Source of the DNA: Streptomyces durocortorensis | GTDB lineage: Bacteria > Actinomycetota > Actinomycetes > Streptomycetales > Streptomycetaceae | DNA length: 64,000 nt | Reading direction: 5' to 3' | NCBI RefSeq assembly: GCF_031760065.1 | Contig: NZ_CP134500.1 | Span: forward strand, 496,001 to 560,000 | Shown: positions 40,300 through 48,754 of the stretch, in pieces | Layout of the letters: the number at the start of each line of letters is the position of its first letter | Numbering within the stretch: the stretch's first letter is position 1 | Program-made: the position numbers and the translations under genes | The notes under the pieces: model-generated | What the model was told of the DNA's origin: nothing | The model's input: only the letters and a program-made list of their open reading frames with translations | The model's database searches: none

Positions 40300-41040
40300 T
40301 CAGCGGCCGCCGAGCGCCCCCACCGCGTCCGTGGTGAGCGCGCTCACCGGCACCCCGGACTCGCGGCTCAGCGCGCGCAGCAGTCCGGCCCGGGTCGCGT
40401 ATCCGGCCGCTCTGGCCGCGGCCGTCAGCTCACCTCCGCCGCGGAGGTGTTCGACGGCGGCGTTCATCCTGGCCCGGTTCCGCCACCGTGTGAAGGGCAG
40501 TCCGGTCTCGTCGAGGAAGACGCGCTGCACCTGGCGTGCGCTCATCCGGTGCTGTGCGGCGAGCTCCTCCAGCGTCACGGCGGGGGTACGCAGGGCCTCG
40601 CGGGCGAGTGCGCGCACGGCGGGATGGGCGGGCAGCACGACGGGGAAGTACTGCCGGGAGATGCCCTTCAGCACACGCCCCAGCGCCTGGCGGAACGGCC
40701 CGACCTGCTCCGCCGTGGTCGGCGCGGCACCGAGTGTGGTGGTCATGACCTCGACGATCGCGGGGACCGCCCCGAGCGGCTGCACCCGGCATCGCGGCTG
40801 GTCAGAGGCGTTGAGCAAGGGGCCGAGCGCCATACCGCCCGGCTCGATCCGCAGCGCGTGCGGTACGCGGGGAGCGAGCCAGAGGGCCTCGTGGCGTCCG
40901 AGCCGCCACTCCTCACCGTCGGCGGACAGGCGGGCGTTGCCGCTGACCACGTAGACGAGGTGCGGCTCGTCGTGCTGATGCGTGTCGTGACCGAGGAAGC
41001 GGATGGCGTTCTCGGCGACCACGGTGCCGAGGGATGTCAT
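40300..41040 (-). CDS. AraC-family transcriptional regulator
   Basis: A 246-residue regulator with an N-terminal cupin (HQHDEPHLVYVVSGNARLSA, GRHEALWLAPRVPHALRIEP) and C-terminal AraC helix-turn-helices (TLEELAAQHRMSARQVQRVF, then LPFTRWRNRARMNAAVEHLR). The HxH/His cupin residues could bind a ligand or metal. I prefer the ATG at 41040 (MTSLGTVV), with GGGAGG 11 bases upstream; a GTG at 41085 is in frame. It sits between the iron box and the permease genes, so iron starvation probably raises its expression, and it may act as a siderophore-responsive activator like PchR/YbtA. Confidence 0.86.
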   Translation of the reverse strand: MTSLGTVVAENAIRFLGHDTHQHDEPHLVYVVSGNARLSADGEEWRLGRHEALWLAPRVPHALRIEPGGMALGPLLNASDQPRCRVQPLGAVPAIVEVMTTTLGAAPTTAEQVGPFRQALGRVLKGISRQYFPVVLPAHPAVRALAREALRTPAVTLEELAAQHRMSARQVQRVFLDETGLPFTRWRNRARMNAAVEHLRGGGELTAAARAAGYATRAGLLRALSRESGVPVSALTTDAVGALGGR

Positions 41041-41122
41041 CGGCAAGCGTGCCTCCCGTTGTGTGCGATGCGTCGTGTCCGTCACCAGCGATGTCGCACT
41101 CGGATCAACGCAGCGGAACCAG

Positions 41123-41141
41123 CGAGGTTAGCCTCACCTTA
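41123..41141. promoter_or_regulatory. Iron box (DmdR/IdeR-type operator)
   Basis: A 19-bp site whose core AGGTTAGCCTCACCT matches the actinobacterial iron-box core AGGTTAGGCTAACCT at 13 of 15 positions. It lies in the divergent gap between the araC-type gene and the siderophore-binding lipoprotein gene, 47 bp before the latter, so iron repression of both is expected. Confidence 0.82.
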
Positions 41142-41187
41142 CCAATACAGCTCGACTGTTCGAGCCTGCCCAGCCACATGAGGTCCC

Positions 41188-42174
41188 ATGTCTGCTCCTG
41201 CCCGCCTTCTCGCCGTAGCGCTCGTCGCCACGCTGGCCCTCACCGGATGCTCGGCCTCCGGCCCGTCGGACGACGGGGACAAGGGGTCCGCCGCCAAGAC
41301 CCGTACCGTCACGACCGACTACGGCAAGGTGAAGGTACCGACCGCGCCCAAGCGCGTGGTCGTGCTGAACCACGCTCTCGCCGGGTATCTCTACGACCTC
41401 GACGTGCCGGTGCGCGCCACCATCCCCGAGGACGCCGACGGGAAGGGCGAGTTCTCCCCGTACTGGGAGAAGGAGGCGAAGGAGGACGGCACGACCTTCC
41501 TGCCGTGGAGCGTCGACGGCTTCGACCTGGAGGCGATCCTCGCCCTGGAGCCCGACCTCATCGTCGGCGGCGGCATCGGCTTCCCGCTGTTCCAGGCGGA
41601 GAAGGTGTACGACGACCTCTCCGGCATCGCTCCCACCGTGCTCGTGGGCAAGAAGCTCGGCGACTGGCGGAGCCAGTTCTCCTTCCTCGCGGACGACGTG
41701 TTCGGCAAGGCCGACGTCTACGAGAAGCACCTGGCCGCGTACGACAAGCGGATCACCGAGGTGAAGGAGTCGATCACACCGCCGCCCGGTCCCGTGTCGT
41801 TCCTCGCCCTCACCGGCGACGGCACCGCCTACGGCCTGGTGGAGAGCGTGGGCCTGCCCACCGAGTTGAAGAAGGTCGGCATCGAGCCGGCGCCCGTCTT
41901 CGCGAAGGGCGGTTTCAAGGTGTACGGGCAGGGCGGTGACATGTTCGAACTGTCGACCGAGAAGGTGGGTCAGACGATCACCCAGCCGTCCGTGTTCGTC
42001 ATGGGCTTCAACGCGGACACCACCGACGTCGCCACGCTGAAGAAGAACCCCGTCTACAGCGCGCTGCCCGCCTTCAAGACGAACCACGCCTATGACCTGC
42101 CGTACTGGGTGCTGCGCGGCGACTACGACGAGTCGATGGCCCTGCTCGACGTCATCGAGAAGAAGTTCTCCTGA
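41188..42174 (+). CDS. Iron-siderophore ABC transporter substrate-binding lipoprotein
   Basis: A 328-residue periplasmic-binding protein of the FepB/FhuD class. The lipobox LTGC (Cys21) ends a signal peptide, MSAPARLLAVALVATLALTG. Type III binding-protein motifs include KVKVPTAPKRVVVLNHALAG, DLEAILALEPDLIVGGGIGF and a C-terminal NHAYDLPYWVLRGDYDESMA. Mature protein is membrane-anchored outside the cell and delivers the ferric siderophore to the FecCD pair. The stop overlaps the start of the siderophore-interacting protein gene by one base. The iron box upstream supports the role. Confidence 0.93.
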   Translation: MSAPARLLAVALVATLALTGCSASGPSDDGDKGSAAKTRTVTTDYGKVKVPTAPKRVVVLNHALAGYLYDLDVPVRATIPEDADGKGEFSPYWEKEAKEDGTTFLPWSVDGFDLEAILALEPDLIVGGGIGFPLFQAEKVYDDLSGIAPTVLVGKKLGDWRSQFSFLADDVFGKADVYEKHLAAYDKRITEVKESITPPPGPVSFLALTGDGTAYGLVESVGLPTELKKVGIEPAPVFAKGGFKVYGQGGDMFELSTEKVGQTITQPSVFVMGFNADTTDVATLKKNPVYSALPAFKTNHAYDLPYWVLRGDYDESMALLDVIEKKFS

Positions 42175-43949
42175 TGGCCGCCCAGCGTGCGTACACGACG
42201 CACCCCCTCGTCCTGCGCCGGGTCACCGTCCGCCGTGTCCATGAGGTGACCCCCCGAATGCGGCGCGTCGTCCTCGGCGGCGAGGACCTCGCCGCCTTCA
42301 CCCGCGACGGAACCGACCATCCCGCCTTCGCCGCGCCCGGGTTCGACGACCACATCAAGCTGATCCTCGCCGCCGACGGGAACGTACACGCGGCGCTCCC
42401 CGCCCAGTTGCCGCACGGCATCGAGTGGACCCCGGCCGAACACCGGCTGACCCGCGACTACACGCCCCGGCGGGTGGACCAGCGGGCCGGAGAGCTGCAC
42501 CTCGACTTCGTGGTGCACGGCGAGGGGCCCGCGGAGACCTGGGCCGCGTCGGCGCGGGAGGGCGACGAGCTGTGGTTCGTGGGGCCCAAGTCGTCGCTCC
42601 GGCTGCCGGAACAGCTGGACTGGATCCTCCTCATCGGGGACGAGACGGCACTGCCCGCGATCGGCCGCTTCCTCGACGAGCGTCCGCTCGACGCCCCGGC
42701 CCATGTCCTGGTCACCGTCTCGGACGACTCGGCCCGCCAGGAGCTGGCCCTGCGCGACGGCGACACGGTCACCTGGGCGGTCGCGGAGCCGGGGGACGCG
42801 GCGGCACTGGACGCCGCGGTCCGCGCGCTGCCGGTGCCGGCGGGTGAGGGGTACGCCTGGGCCGCGGCGGAGAGCCGGGCCCTGCTTCCCGTACGCCGGT
42901 ATCTCCAGCGCGAACGGAAGCTCCCGAAGGACCGCCTGAACATCACGGGTTACTGGCACCGCGAGGAGGCGACGACGACGGAGGCGGAGGGCGCGGCCGA
43001 TGTCGGCGCGCAGGGCGCCGCCGCCGGTCCGATCCCCTCGCCGCTGCCGTGGCTGGTCGCTCGGGCCGCACTGCAACTCGGTCTCGTCGACGCGGTGGCC
43101 GACGCGCCGGGCCTCTCGCCCGCCGCGCTCGCGACCCGCCTGGGCGTGCCGGGAGCGGGGATCGACGTACTGCTTCCGCTGCTCGCCTCGTACGACGTGG
43201 TCATCGGCGCCGACGACGAGACCGGGCTGCGCCTCGGCGCGGCGGGCGAAGAACTGCTCGACGACCACGAGCGCGAGGAGTACACCGGCCACGAGGCCGA
43301 GCTGCTGCTCGCCCTCACCCACCTCGCCCCCTCGCTCCGGAACGCCACGTCCCCCTGGCGGCTCGCCTCGGGCACCACCCTGCACGACACGGTGACCCGC
43401 GACGCGGAGCGCTACGGCGAACTGGTCGGGGAGTGCGAACAGTTGGTCTTCCTGCTGAACGGCCTGACGGCGGACCCGCTCTGGGAGGGCGTCGGGAGCT
43501 GCCTCCTGACCGGTCCCGGCAGCGCCTCGATGGTCGCCGCTCTCGACGACGCCGGGCTGCGGCCTCGGCTGCGCGTCGTGGAGGACGGCACACCGGCCGC
43601 GGTGCTGCGCGGACACGTCTCCGCGCCGGAACGGATCGACTGGACGGCAGGGCCCGCCGATGTCGCCGTCGCCGCGAAGGCGCTGGCCCACCGCACCGAC
43701 GAGGAGGCCGCACAGCTCCTCACCCGGCTCGCCGGCTGGACCCGGACGGTGGTCCTCGTCGAGGCCTCCCGCCCCGACGGCCTGAGCCCGCACGCGGCCG
43801 AGGCGGCGCTGCTCGCGTACGCCGCGACCGGCAGCCCGCTGCGTGACTCGGCCGCGATCGCCGCCCTCGCGGAACGGTCGGGCTGGGAGGTCGAGCGGAC
43901 CGTCGCACTCGGCTGGGGCACGGAGGCCACCGTGCTGACGCGGGGCTGA
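42174..43949 (+). CDS. Siderophore-interacting (ferric-siderophore reductase) protein fused to a degenerate O-methyltransferase-like domain
   Basis: A 591-residue fusion. Residues 1-265 are a SIP/ViuB-type flavin reductase (TPRMRRVVLGGEDLAAFT, DYTPRRVDQRAGELHLDFVV for FAD, GDETALPAIGRFL and YAWAAAESRALLPVRRYL for NADPH), which releases iron by reduction. From about 285 the chain resembles an O-methyltransferase: a winged-helix dimerisation part (GLVDAVADAPGLSPAALATR, LGVPGAGIDVLLPLLASYDV) then a Rossmann region. The SAM glycine motif, usually DVGGGxG, reads LLTGPGSASM, so catalysis is doubtful. ATG overlaps the lipoprotein stop by one base. The helical part may recognise the siderophore. Confidence 0.87.
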   Translation: MAAQRAYTTHPLVLRRVTVRRVHEVTPRMRRVVLGGEDLAAFTRDGTDHPAFAAPGFDDHIKLILAADGNVHAALPAQLPHGIEWTPAEHRLTRDYTPRRVDQRAGELHLDFVVHGEGPAETWAASAREGDELWFVGPKSSLRLPEQLDWILLIGDETALPAIGRFLDERPLDAPAHVLVTVSDDSARQELALRDGDTVTWAVAEPGDAAALDAAVRALPVPAGEGYAWAAAESRALLPVRRYLQRERKLPKDRLNITGYWHREEATTTEAEGAADVGAQGAAAGPIPSPLPWLVARAALQLGLVDAVADAPGLSPAALATRLGVPGAGIDVLLPLLASYDVVIGADDETGLRLGAAGEELLDDHEREEYTGHEAELLLALTHLAPSLRNATSPWRLASGTTLHDTVTRDAERYGELVGECEQLVFLLNGLTADPLWEGVGSCLLTGPGSASMVAALDDAGLRPRLRVVEDGTPAAVLRGHVSAPERIDWTAGPADVAVAAKALAHRTDEEAAQLLTRLAGWTRTVVLVEASRPDGLSPHAAEAALLAYAATGSPLRDSAAIAALAERSGWEVERTVALGWGTEATVLTRG

Positions 43950-44003
43950 CCCGGGCGGGCGGCCCGGAACCCGCCGGGGCGGTCCGACGGGGGGCGCGGG
44001 CGG

Positions 44004-45005
44004 TCAGCTCTCCGGTACGTAGTGCTGCCGAAGCCCGCGCCGCCCTTCGGGCGGCAGGTTCCGGGCGGGCGTCTCCACAGGGCCCTTCGCCGGTCGGCCC
44101 CGCTCGCGGTCCCAGCCCGCACGGGCGCGCGGGTGGAAGCGGCGACGCTCGGGAACGCATCGCCAGGCATGGTGCACCAGTCGGCCCAGCATGCGCAGCA
44201 GCCGTTCGTCCAGGGGCGTCCAGCGGAGCCCGAGGCGTTCCCGTACGGCCTGCGGATACATGCCGATCGTCATCCACAGCATCAGCCGGACCATCGGGAC
44301 GCGGACGAGGGCCCACAACGGCGACGGGAGCCACCGCAGGAGGGGCGGCCGGGAGATGCGGCGCATGTTCAGGACGTCACGGGCCGGCCGGTTGTCCTCC
44401 AGGACGTCGGCGCACATGTGGTCCCAGTACCGCTGGAACTCCTCCCAACTTCGGGGAACGGGCTTCATGGAGAGGCCGTACAGCGCGTACCAGCGGACGT
44501 GCTCGTCGAAGAGCGTGTGCCGCTGCGCCTCGGTGAGCCCGCCGCCGAAGCGCTCGGCCACCTGCACGGTCAGCATGAAGAACGTGGCGTGCGCCCAGTA
44601 GAACGTGTCCGGGTTGAGCGCGTGATACGGGCGGCCGCGCCCGTCGACCCCGCTGATCGAGGCGTGGTAGCCGCGCACCTCGCGGGCCGTACGGGCGGCG
44701 AGCGGGCCGTCGTAGACCACTCCGCCGATCGGGTACAACGAGCGGAAGAGGCGCTCCCAGCGCTCCTCGAAGAACCGCGAGTGCTCGGCGACGCCCGCGC
44801 CGAGCTCGGGGTGCATGTTCTGCATCGATCCGGCCCAGGGGGCGAGGAGGAGGCCCCTCCAGTCACCGAACCAGCGCCAGGTGAGGGAGTCGGGGCCGAG
44901 GGGTTCTACGGCTCTCGGGCCGGTCGGTTCAGTTGGTTCGGTCGGGTGGGTCGGGTCCGGTCCGTGAGCTGGCACTGTCCCGTGCACCTCCGATACTGAG
45001 GACAC
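44004..45005 (-). CDS. Oxygenase MpaB-family (DUF2236) protein
   Basis: A 333-residue DUF2236 protein, a haem-binding family related to latex-clearing Lcp and MpaB. It shows the conserved GDWRGLLLAPWAGSMQNMHP, GVDGRGRPYHALNPDTFYWA and HATFFMLTVQVAERFGGGLT, plus the later DHMCADVLEDNRPARDVL. The haem is expected to be bound by the His of the early and middle motifs. The start is uncertain: GTG at 45005 lies inside a small inverted repeat, and a GTG further in (VPAHGPD) has GGAGG 11 bases upstream. It is divergent from a TetR regulator gene, which probably controls it. Confidence 0.83.
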   Translation of the reverse strand: MSSVSEVHGTVPAHGPDPTHPTEPTEPTGPRAVEPLGPDSLTWRWFGDWRGLLLAPWAGSMQNMHPELGAGVAEHSRFFEERWERLFRSLYPIGGVVYDGPLAARTAREVRGYHASISGVDGRGRPYHALNPDTFYWAHATFFMLTVQVAERFGGGLTEAQRHTLFDEHVRWYALYGLSMKPVPRSWEEFQRYWDHMCADVLEDNRPARDVLNMRRISRPPLLRWLPSPLWALVRVPMVRLMLWMTIGMYPQAVRERLGLRWTPLDERLLRMLGRLVHHAWRCVPERRRFHPRARAGWDRERGRPAKGPVETPARNLPPEGRRGLRQHYVPES

Positions 45006-45017
45006 CTGTCATCAGGT
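45004..45017. promoter_or_regulatory. Candidate TetR operator, ACCTG-TCAT-CAGGT
   Basis: Inverted repeat with 5-bp arms and a 4-base centre, at the 5' end of the DUF2236 gene and 83 bp before the divergent tetR gene. It is short, so only suggestive. Confidence 0.35.
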
Positions 45018-45099
45018 TAGAATCCGCGGACGGCTGTCGTCAATCGACCGGCGAGAAGGGTCACCGGAGATCGGGCGACGGAGAACGGGAGGGCCGGAG

Positions 45100-45774
45100 T
45101 TGACGGAACGGAGCTGGGGCGGGACGAAACTCGCCGACCGTCGCGCGGCCCGCCGCCGGATCCTGCTGGACACCGCCGAGCGCCTGGCCGGCGAGGAGGG
45201 GTGCGCGGCCGTCACGGTCCGGTCCGTGTGCAGGCGGGCGCGCCTGACGGACCGCTACTTCTACGAGAGCTTCACCGGACGCGACGACTTGCTCCTCGCC
45301 GCCTTCGAGCGGGTCGCCGACGAGGCCAGGCGGGCCCTGGAGGAAGCCGTGGCGCTCAGTGAGCCACGGCGCGACGTCCGGGCCCGGGCCGCTGTCTACG
45401 CCTTCGTCGCCCTGGTCCTGGACGCGCCGCACAAGGGCCGCCTGCTGCTCCTGGAACCTTTCGCCGACCCGGTCCTCGGGGCCCGCAGCCATCGGCTCGT
45501 GCCGGTGTTCACCGGCCTCGTCGGCGGTCAGCTCTCCGGCACGGGGGACGGCATCGAACGCCGCATGGCCGCGCACGCCCTGGTCGGCGGCCTGGCGAAC
45601 CTCTTCGCGGGGTGGCTGCACGGCACGCTCGACGTGCCGCGCGAACGGCTGGAGGCGTACTGCGTGGCGCTGGTGCTCAGGGCGACGGCGTCCCCGGAGC
45701 AGCCCTCCCCGGCAGGCGGTACGGGCAGCGCGGGCGCCTCACGCCCACCGGAAGTGAGCACGGTGACGGACTGA
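45100..45774 (+). CDS. TetR-family transcriptional regulator
   Basis: A 224-residue regulator with the TetR N-terminal helix-turn-helix RRRILLDTAERLAGEEGCAA, VTVRSVCRRARLTDRYFYES and FTGRDDLLLAAFERVADEAR. The TTG start at 45100 is preceded by GGGAGG seven bases upstream. The C-terminal ligand domain has no recognised subtype, but includes HALVGGLANLFAGWLHGTLD. It is divergent from the DUF2236 oxygenase gene with a 94-bp gap, so local repression is the simplest model. Confidence 0.88.
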   Translation: MTERSWGGTKLADRRAARRRILLDTAERLAGEEGCAAVTVRSVCRRARLTDRYFYESFTGRDDLLLAAFERVADEARRALEEAVALSEPRRDVRARAAVYAFVALVLDAPHKGRLLLLEPFADPVLGARSHRLVPVFTGLVGGQLSGTGDGIERRMAAHALVGGLANLFAGWLHGTLDVPRERLEAYCVALVLRATASPEQPSPAGGTGSAGASRPPEVSTVTD

Positions 45775-45918
45775 TCCACACCCCTCTCAACCGGTTTCCC
45801 CCTCAGTACGGTTGGCGGCCCATGAGTCCCCGCCGCCCACGCGCTGGAGCCGCCAACCGGCGGTGCCGTTCGTCGCGCCCTCCCGGGCCCGGAGCCACGG
45901 CCACCGCTGTGTTCCGGG

Positions 45919-47880
45919 TCAGCCCACCAGGTCCGGAGCCCGCAGCATGACGGCCGGGACACCCCAGGCGTCGACGAGGGCGCCCGCGAGGGGCCGGACC
46001 TTGCGGCAGAGGTCGTTCACCTCACGGGTGATCGCCTTGGAACGCTGGACGGTCAGCCGGCCGTGTTCCATGAACCACGCCCGGTCCGCCTCGATCGTGG
46101 ACAGGGCGAACAGGTCGCACAGCAGGCCCAGCGCGACCTTGTTGCCGCCCTCGGGCAGCGTACGCACCTTCTCGACGAAGGCCTCCAGCACCAGCCGCTC
46201 GACATGGGCGTGGGCGACGGCGATGACATGGTCCTGCACCTCGGAGAAGACAGCGCCCGCATCGCGCTTCCGGTCGATCCCGCTCTTGAGCCTGCGGGCC
46301 ACCCCGGCGAGCAGGTGCTCCTCGCGGTAGCGGACCATGGCGAGCTGGTACTCCGAGTCGAGCAGGCCCGCTTCCTGGTCCCACGCGTCGCCACCGGGCA
46401 GTAGATCACGTACCCGTTCGAGCAGTTTGTGGGCCGACGTCTTCTCGATGACCGTCTCGACGGCGAGGTTGGTGACGTAGCGGACCATGCCGAGCTGGTC
46501 CAGGTCCTCGAACTCGCTCGCGTAGTCAGTGAGCAGGCCCTTGGCGACGAGCTGGAGCAGGACGTGGTTGTCGCCCTCGAAGGTGGTGAAGATGTCGCTG
46601 TCGGCCTTGAGAGCGGCGAACCGGTTGACGGCGAGATAGCCGGCGCCGCCGCACGCCTCGCGGCACTCCTGGATCACCCGGGTGGCGTGCCAGGTGCCGA
46701 GCGCCTTGGTTCCGGCGGCCCGTGACTCCAGGCGGCGCCGCGCCTGCGGGTCGTCCTCGATGCCGGAGAAGACGTCGTGCAGCTGCGTACGTACGACATC
46801 CTGCGCGAAGTGCAGTGCGTAAGTACGCGCGATGAGCGGCAGCAGACGGCGCTGATGCAGACCGTAGTCGAGGAGCAGTTGCTCCTCCCCCTGCGAACTC
46901 GCCGCGAACTGGCGGCGCCGCAGGGCGTACTTCGTGGCGACCGCCAGGGCGACCTTCGCGGCGCCGACCCCGGCGCCGCCGACGCTGACCCGCCCCTGGA
47001 CCAGAGTGCCGAGCATGGTGAAGAAGCGGCGGTCGGGGTTGTCGATCGTGCTCCGGTAGACGCCTTCCGGAGTGACGTCGGCGAACCGGTTGAGCAGCGC
47101 CTCGCGGGGCACCCGCACACCGTCGAACCGGATGCGCCCGTTGTCCACGCCGTTGAGGCCCATCTTGCGGCCGTCGTCCTCGATGCCGACGCCGGGCGCC
47201 ACCTCGCCGCCGGCCCGGATCGGTACGACGAACGCGTGCACGCCCTCGGCCGCCCCGCCCACCTCCAGCTGGGCGAAGACGACTGCCAGTTCACCGTGGC
47301 GGGCCGCGTTGCCGATGTAGTCCTTGCGCGCCTGGTCGCCCTCGGTGGTGATGACGAACTCCTGCGCGGCGGCGTCGTACCGAGCGACCGTGCCGAGCGC
47401 CTGCACATTCGAGCCGTGCCCGGTCTCGGTCATCGCGAAGCATCCCATCAGCCTCCCGGTGATCAGGTCCGGGAGATAGGCGTCGTGGTGGCGCTCGGTG
47501 CCCAGATGCAGGATCGCGCCGCCGAAGAGCCCGAACTGCACACCGACCTTCACCAGCACCGACAGATCGCCGAAGGCGAGCGTCTCGAACGCGGCGATCG
47601 AGGCCCCGACGTCGCCGCCCCCGCCGTACTGCCTCGGGAAGCCCATACCGGTCTGCCCCGTGGCCGCCATCTCGACCACGAGTTCGCGCACCCGCTCGCG
47701 GTACGCGTCGATGCCGAGCTCGTCGGCCTCGTCGAGAACCGAGGCGTGCGCCACCAGGTTGCTCCGGACCAGATCGCGGACCTCGGCGTACTCGCCGTCG
47801 AGCACCTCGGTCAGCGCCCGGACGTCGAGCTCCGGCTGGGTGTAGCCGCCGGGAGCGGGAGAGGTTTCGTCAGTGGTCAT
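45919..47880 (-). CDS. Acyl-CoA dehydrogenase/acyl-CoA oxidase-like enzyme
   Basis: A 653-residue flavoprotein of the acyl-CoA oxidase architecture: dehydrogenase N- and middle domains (GFPRQYGGGGDVGASIAAFE, CFAMTETGHGSNVQALGT, GNAARHGELAVVFAQLEVGG) followed by helical domains and a C-terminal ACOX region. The segment IFTTFEGDNHVLLQLVAKGL carries the conserved catalytic Glu of oxidases, and AGYLAVNRFAALKADSDIFT is typical. It probably catalyses the first step of beta-oxidation of long or branched acyl-CoA. ATG at 47880, 28 bp after a methyltransferase gene on the same strand. No thiolase or hydratase gene is nearby. Confidence 0.89.
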   Translation of the reverse strand: MTTDETSPAPGGYTQPELDVRALTEVLDGEYAEVRDLVRSNLVAHASVLDEADELGIDAYRERVRELVVEMAATGQTGMGFPRQYGGGGDVGASIAAFETLAFGDLSVLVKVGVQFGLFGGAILHLGTERHHDAYLPDLITGRLMGCFAMTETGHGSNVQALGTVARYDAAAQEFVITTEGDQARKDYIGNAARHGELAVVFAQLEVGGAAEGVHAFVVPIRAGGEVAPGVGIEDDGRKMGLNGVDNGRIRFDGVRVPREALLNRFADVTPEGVYRSTIDNPDRRFFTMLGTLVQGRVSVGGAGVGAAKVALAVATKYALRRRQFAASSQGEEQLLLDYGLHQRRLLPLIARTYALHFAQDVVRTQLHDVFSGIEDDPQARRRLESRAAGTKALGTWHATRVIQECREACGGAGYLAVNRFAALKADSDIFTTFEGDNHVLLQLVAKGLLTDYASEFEDLDQLGMVRYVTNLAVETVIEKTSAHKLLERVRDLLPGGDAWDQEAGLLDSEYQLAMVRYREEHLLAGVARRLKSGIDRKRDAGAVFSEVQDHVIAVAHAHVERLVLEAFVEKVRTLPEGGNKVALGLLCDLFALSTIEADRAWFMEHGRLTVQRSKAITREVNDLCRKVRPLAGALVDAWGVPAVMLRAPDLVG

Positions 47881-47908
47881 ACCGCTTCGCTACCCCGTCC
47901 GGGAACGA

Positions 47909-48550
47909 TCAAGCGACACCACCCTCGCGGGCAGGGCCTACGTGCACACTGACGGCGTAACCGCAGCCCGGGACGTAGGGGTCGCCGCTCCAGGTCGCGT
48001 AGCGCCGCCGCAGGGCCAGTCCGGCCCGCACACACCACTCGTCGAAGTCCGCGAGACCGAAGGGCGCTTCGGTCAGGGGCAGGTGCGCGGCGTCCAGTCC
48101 CATGCCCGTGACCAGCAGCCCGCCGGGCCGCAGCAGGGCGGACAGCTGCCCGATGACATCCGCTTCGGTGCCTGCGGCCAGGAGAGGGATGACGTTCCCG
48201 GCGGCGAGCACCAGGTCGAAGTCCGGCTCCAGCCCGAGGGAGTCCGTGCGGGCCAGGTCCCCGAGCAGCCACTCCTGCGCGGGGGCCTCGCGGCGGGCGA
48301 CGGCGAGCATCGAGGAGTCGACATCCACGCCGGTGCAGCGGTGACCCAGTTCGGCGAGCCGGATCGCCACCCTTCCGGTGCCGCAGCCGGCGTCGAGCAC
48401 CCGGGCGGCAGGCTCCAGCAGCGCGTCGCAGAACGCGGCCTCGCCGTGGATGTCGTGCCCCGATTCGGCAAGCCGCGCGAAACGCCGGGCGTACTGCTCT
48501 CCGGCCCGTCCGCCGGTCAGTTCCGCCCAGCGGTCCCGTTTCCCGGTCAT
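47909..48550 (-). CDS. Class I SAM-dependent methyltransferase
   Basis: A 213-residue methyltransferase. Motif I is VLDAGCGTGRVAIRLAELGH (about 51-70), then GVDVDSSMLAVARREAPAQE, DLVLAAGNVIPLL and LLRPGGLLVTGMGLDAAHLP. This is a typical Methyltransf_25/11 fold with no further substrate clue. It lies 28 bp upstream of the acyl-CoA oxidase-like gene on the same strand, so the two may be co-transcribed. The 204-bp gap upstream (48551-48754) carries a repeated TACGGCTGGACGGC motif but no gene. Confidence 0.86.
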   Translation of the reverse strand: MTGKRDRWAELTGGRAGEQYARRFARLAESGHDIHGEAAFCDALLEPAARVLDAGCGTGRVAIRLAELGHRCTGVDVDSSMLAVARREAPAQEWLLGDLARTDSLGLEPDFDLVLAAGNVIPLLAAGTEADVIGQLSALLRPGGLLVTGMGLDAAHLPLTEAPFGLADFDEWCVRAGLALRRRYATWSGDPYVPGCGYAVSVHVGPAREGGVA

Positions 48551-48754
48551 GTCAGCGTGCCTCCGGTCAGCCCCGCCCCATGAGTGCGGGAACGTGCTTC
48601 AAGGGGAATGTGTGGACCCCTGGATCATCGCAGTTGTCAGACCCACCGGGCAGCGCCACCCTCCCAGCGATGGTTACGTCGTCGGGTACGGGTACGGCTG
48701 GACGGCCGCCGGTGGCGCTGCCGATCGCTACGGCTGGACGGCGGGGGCGCGGGC

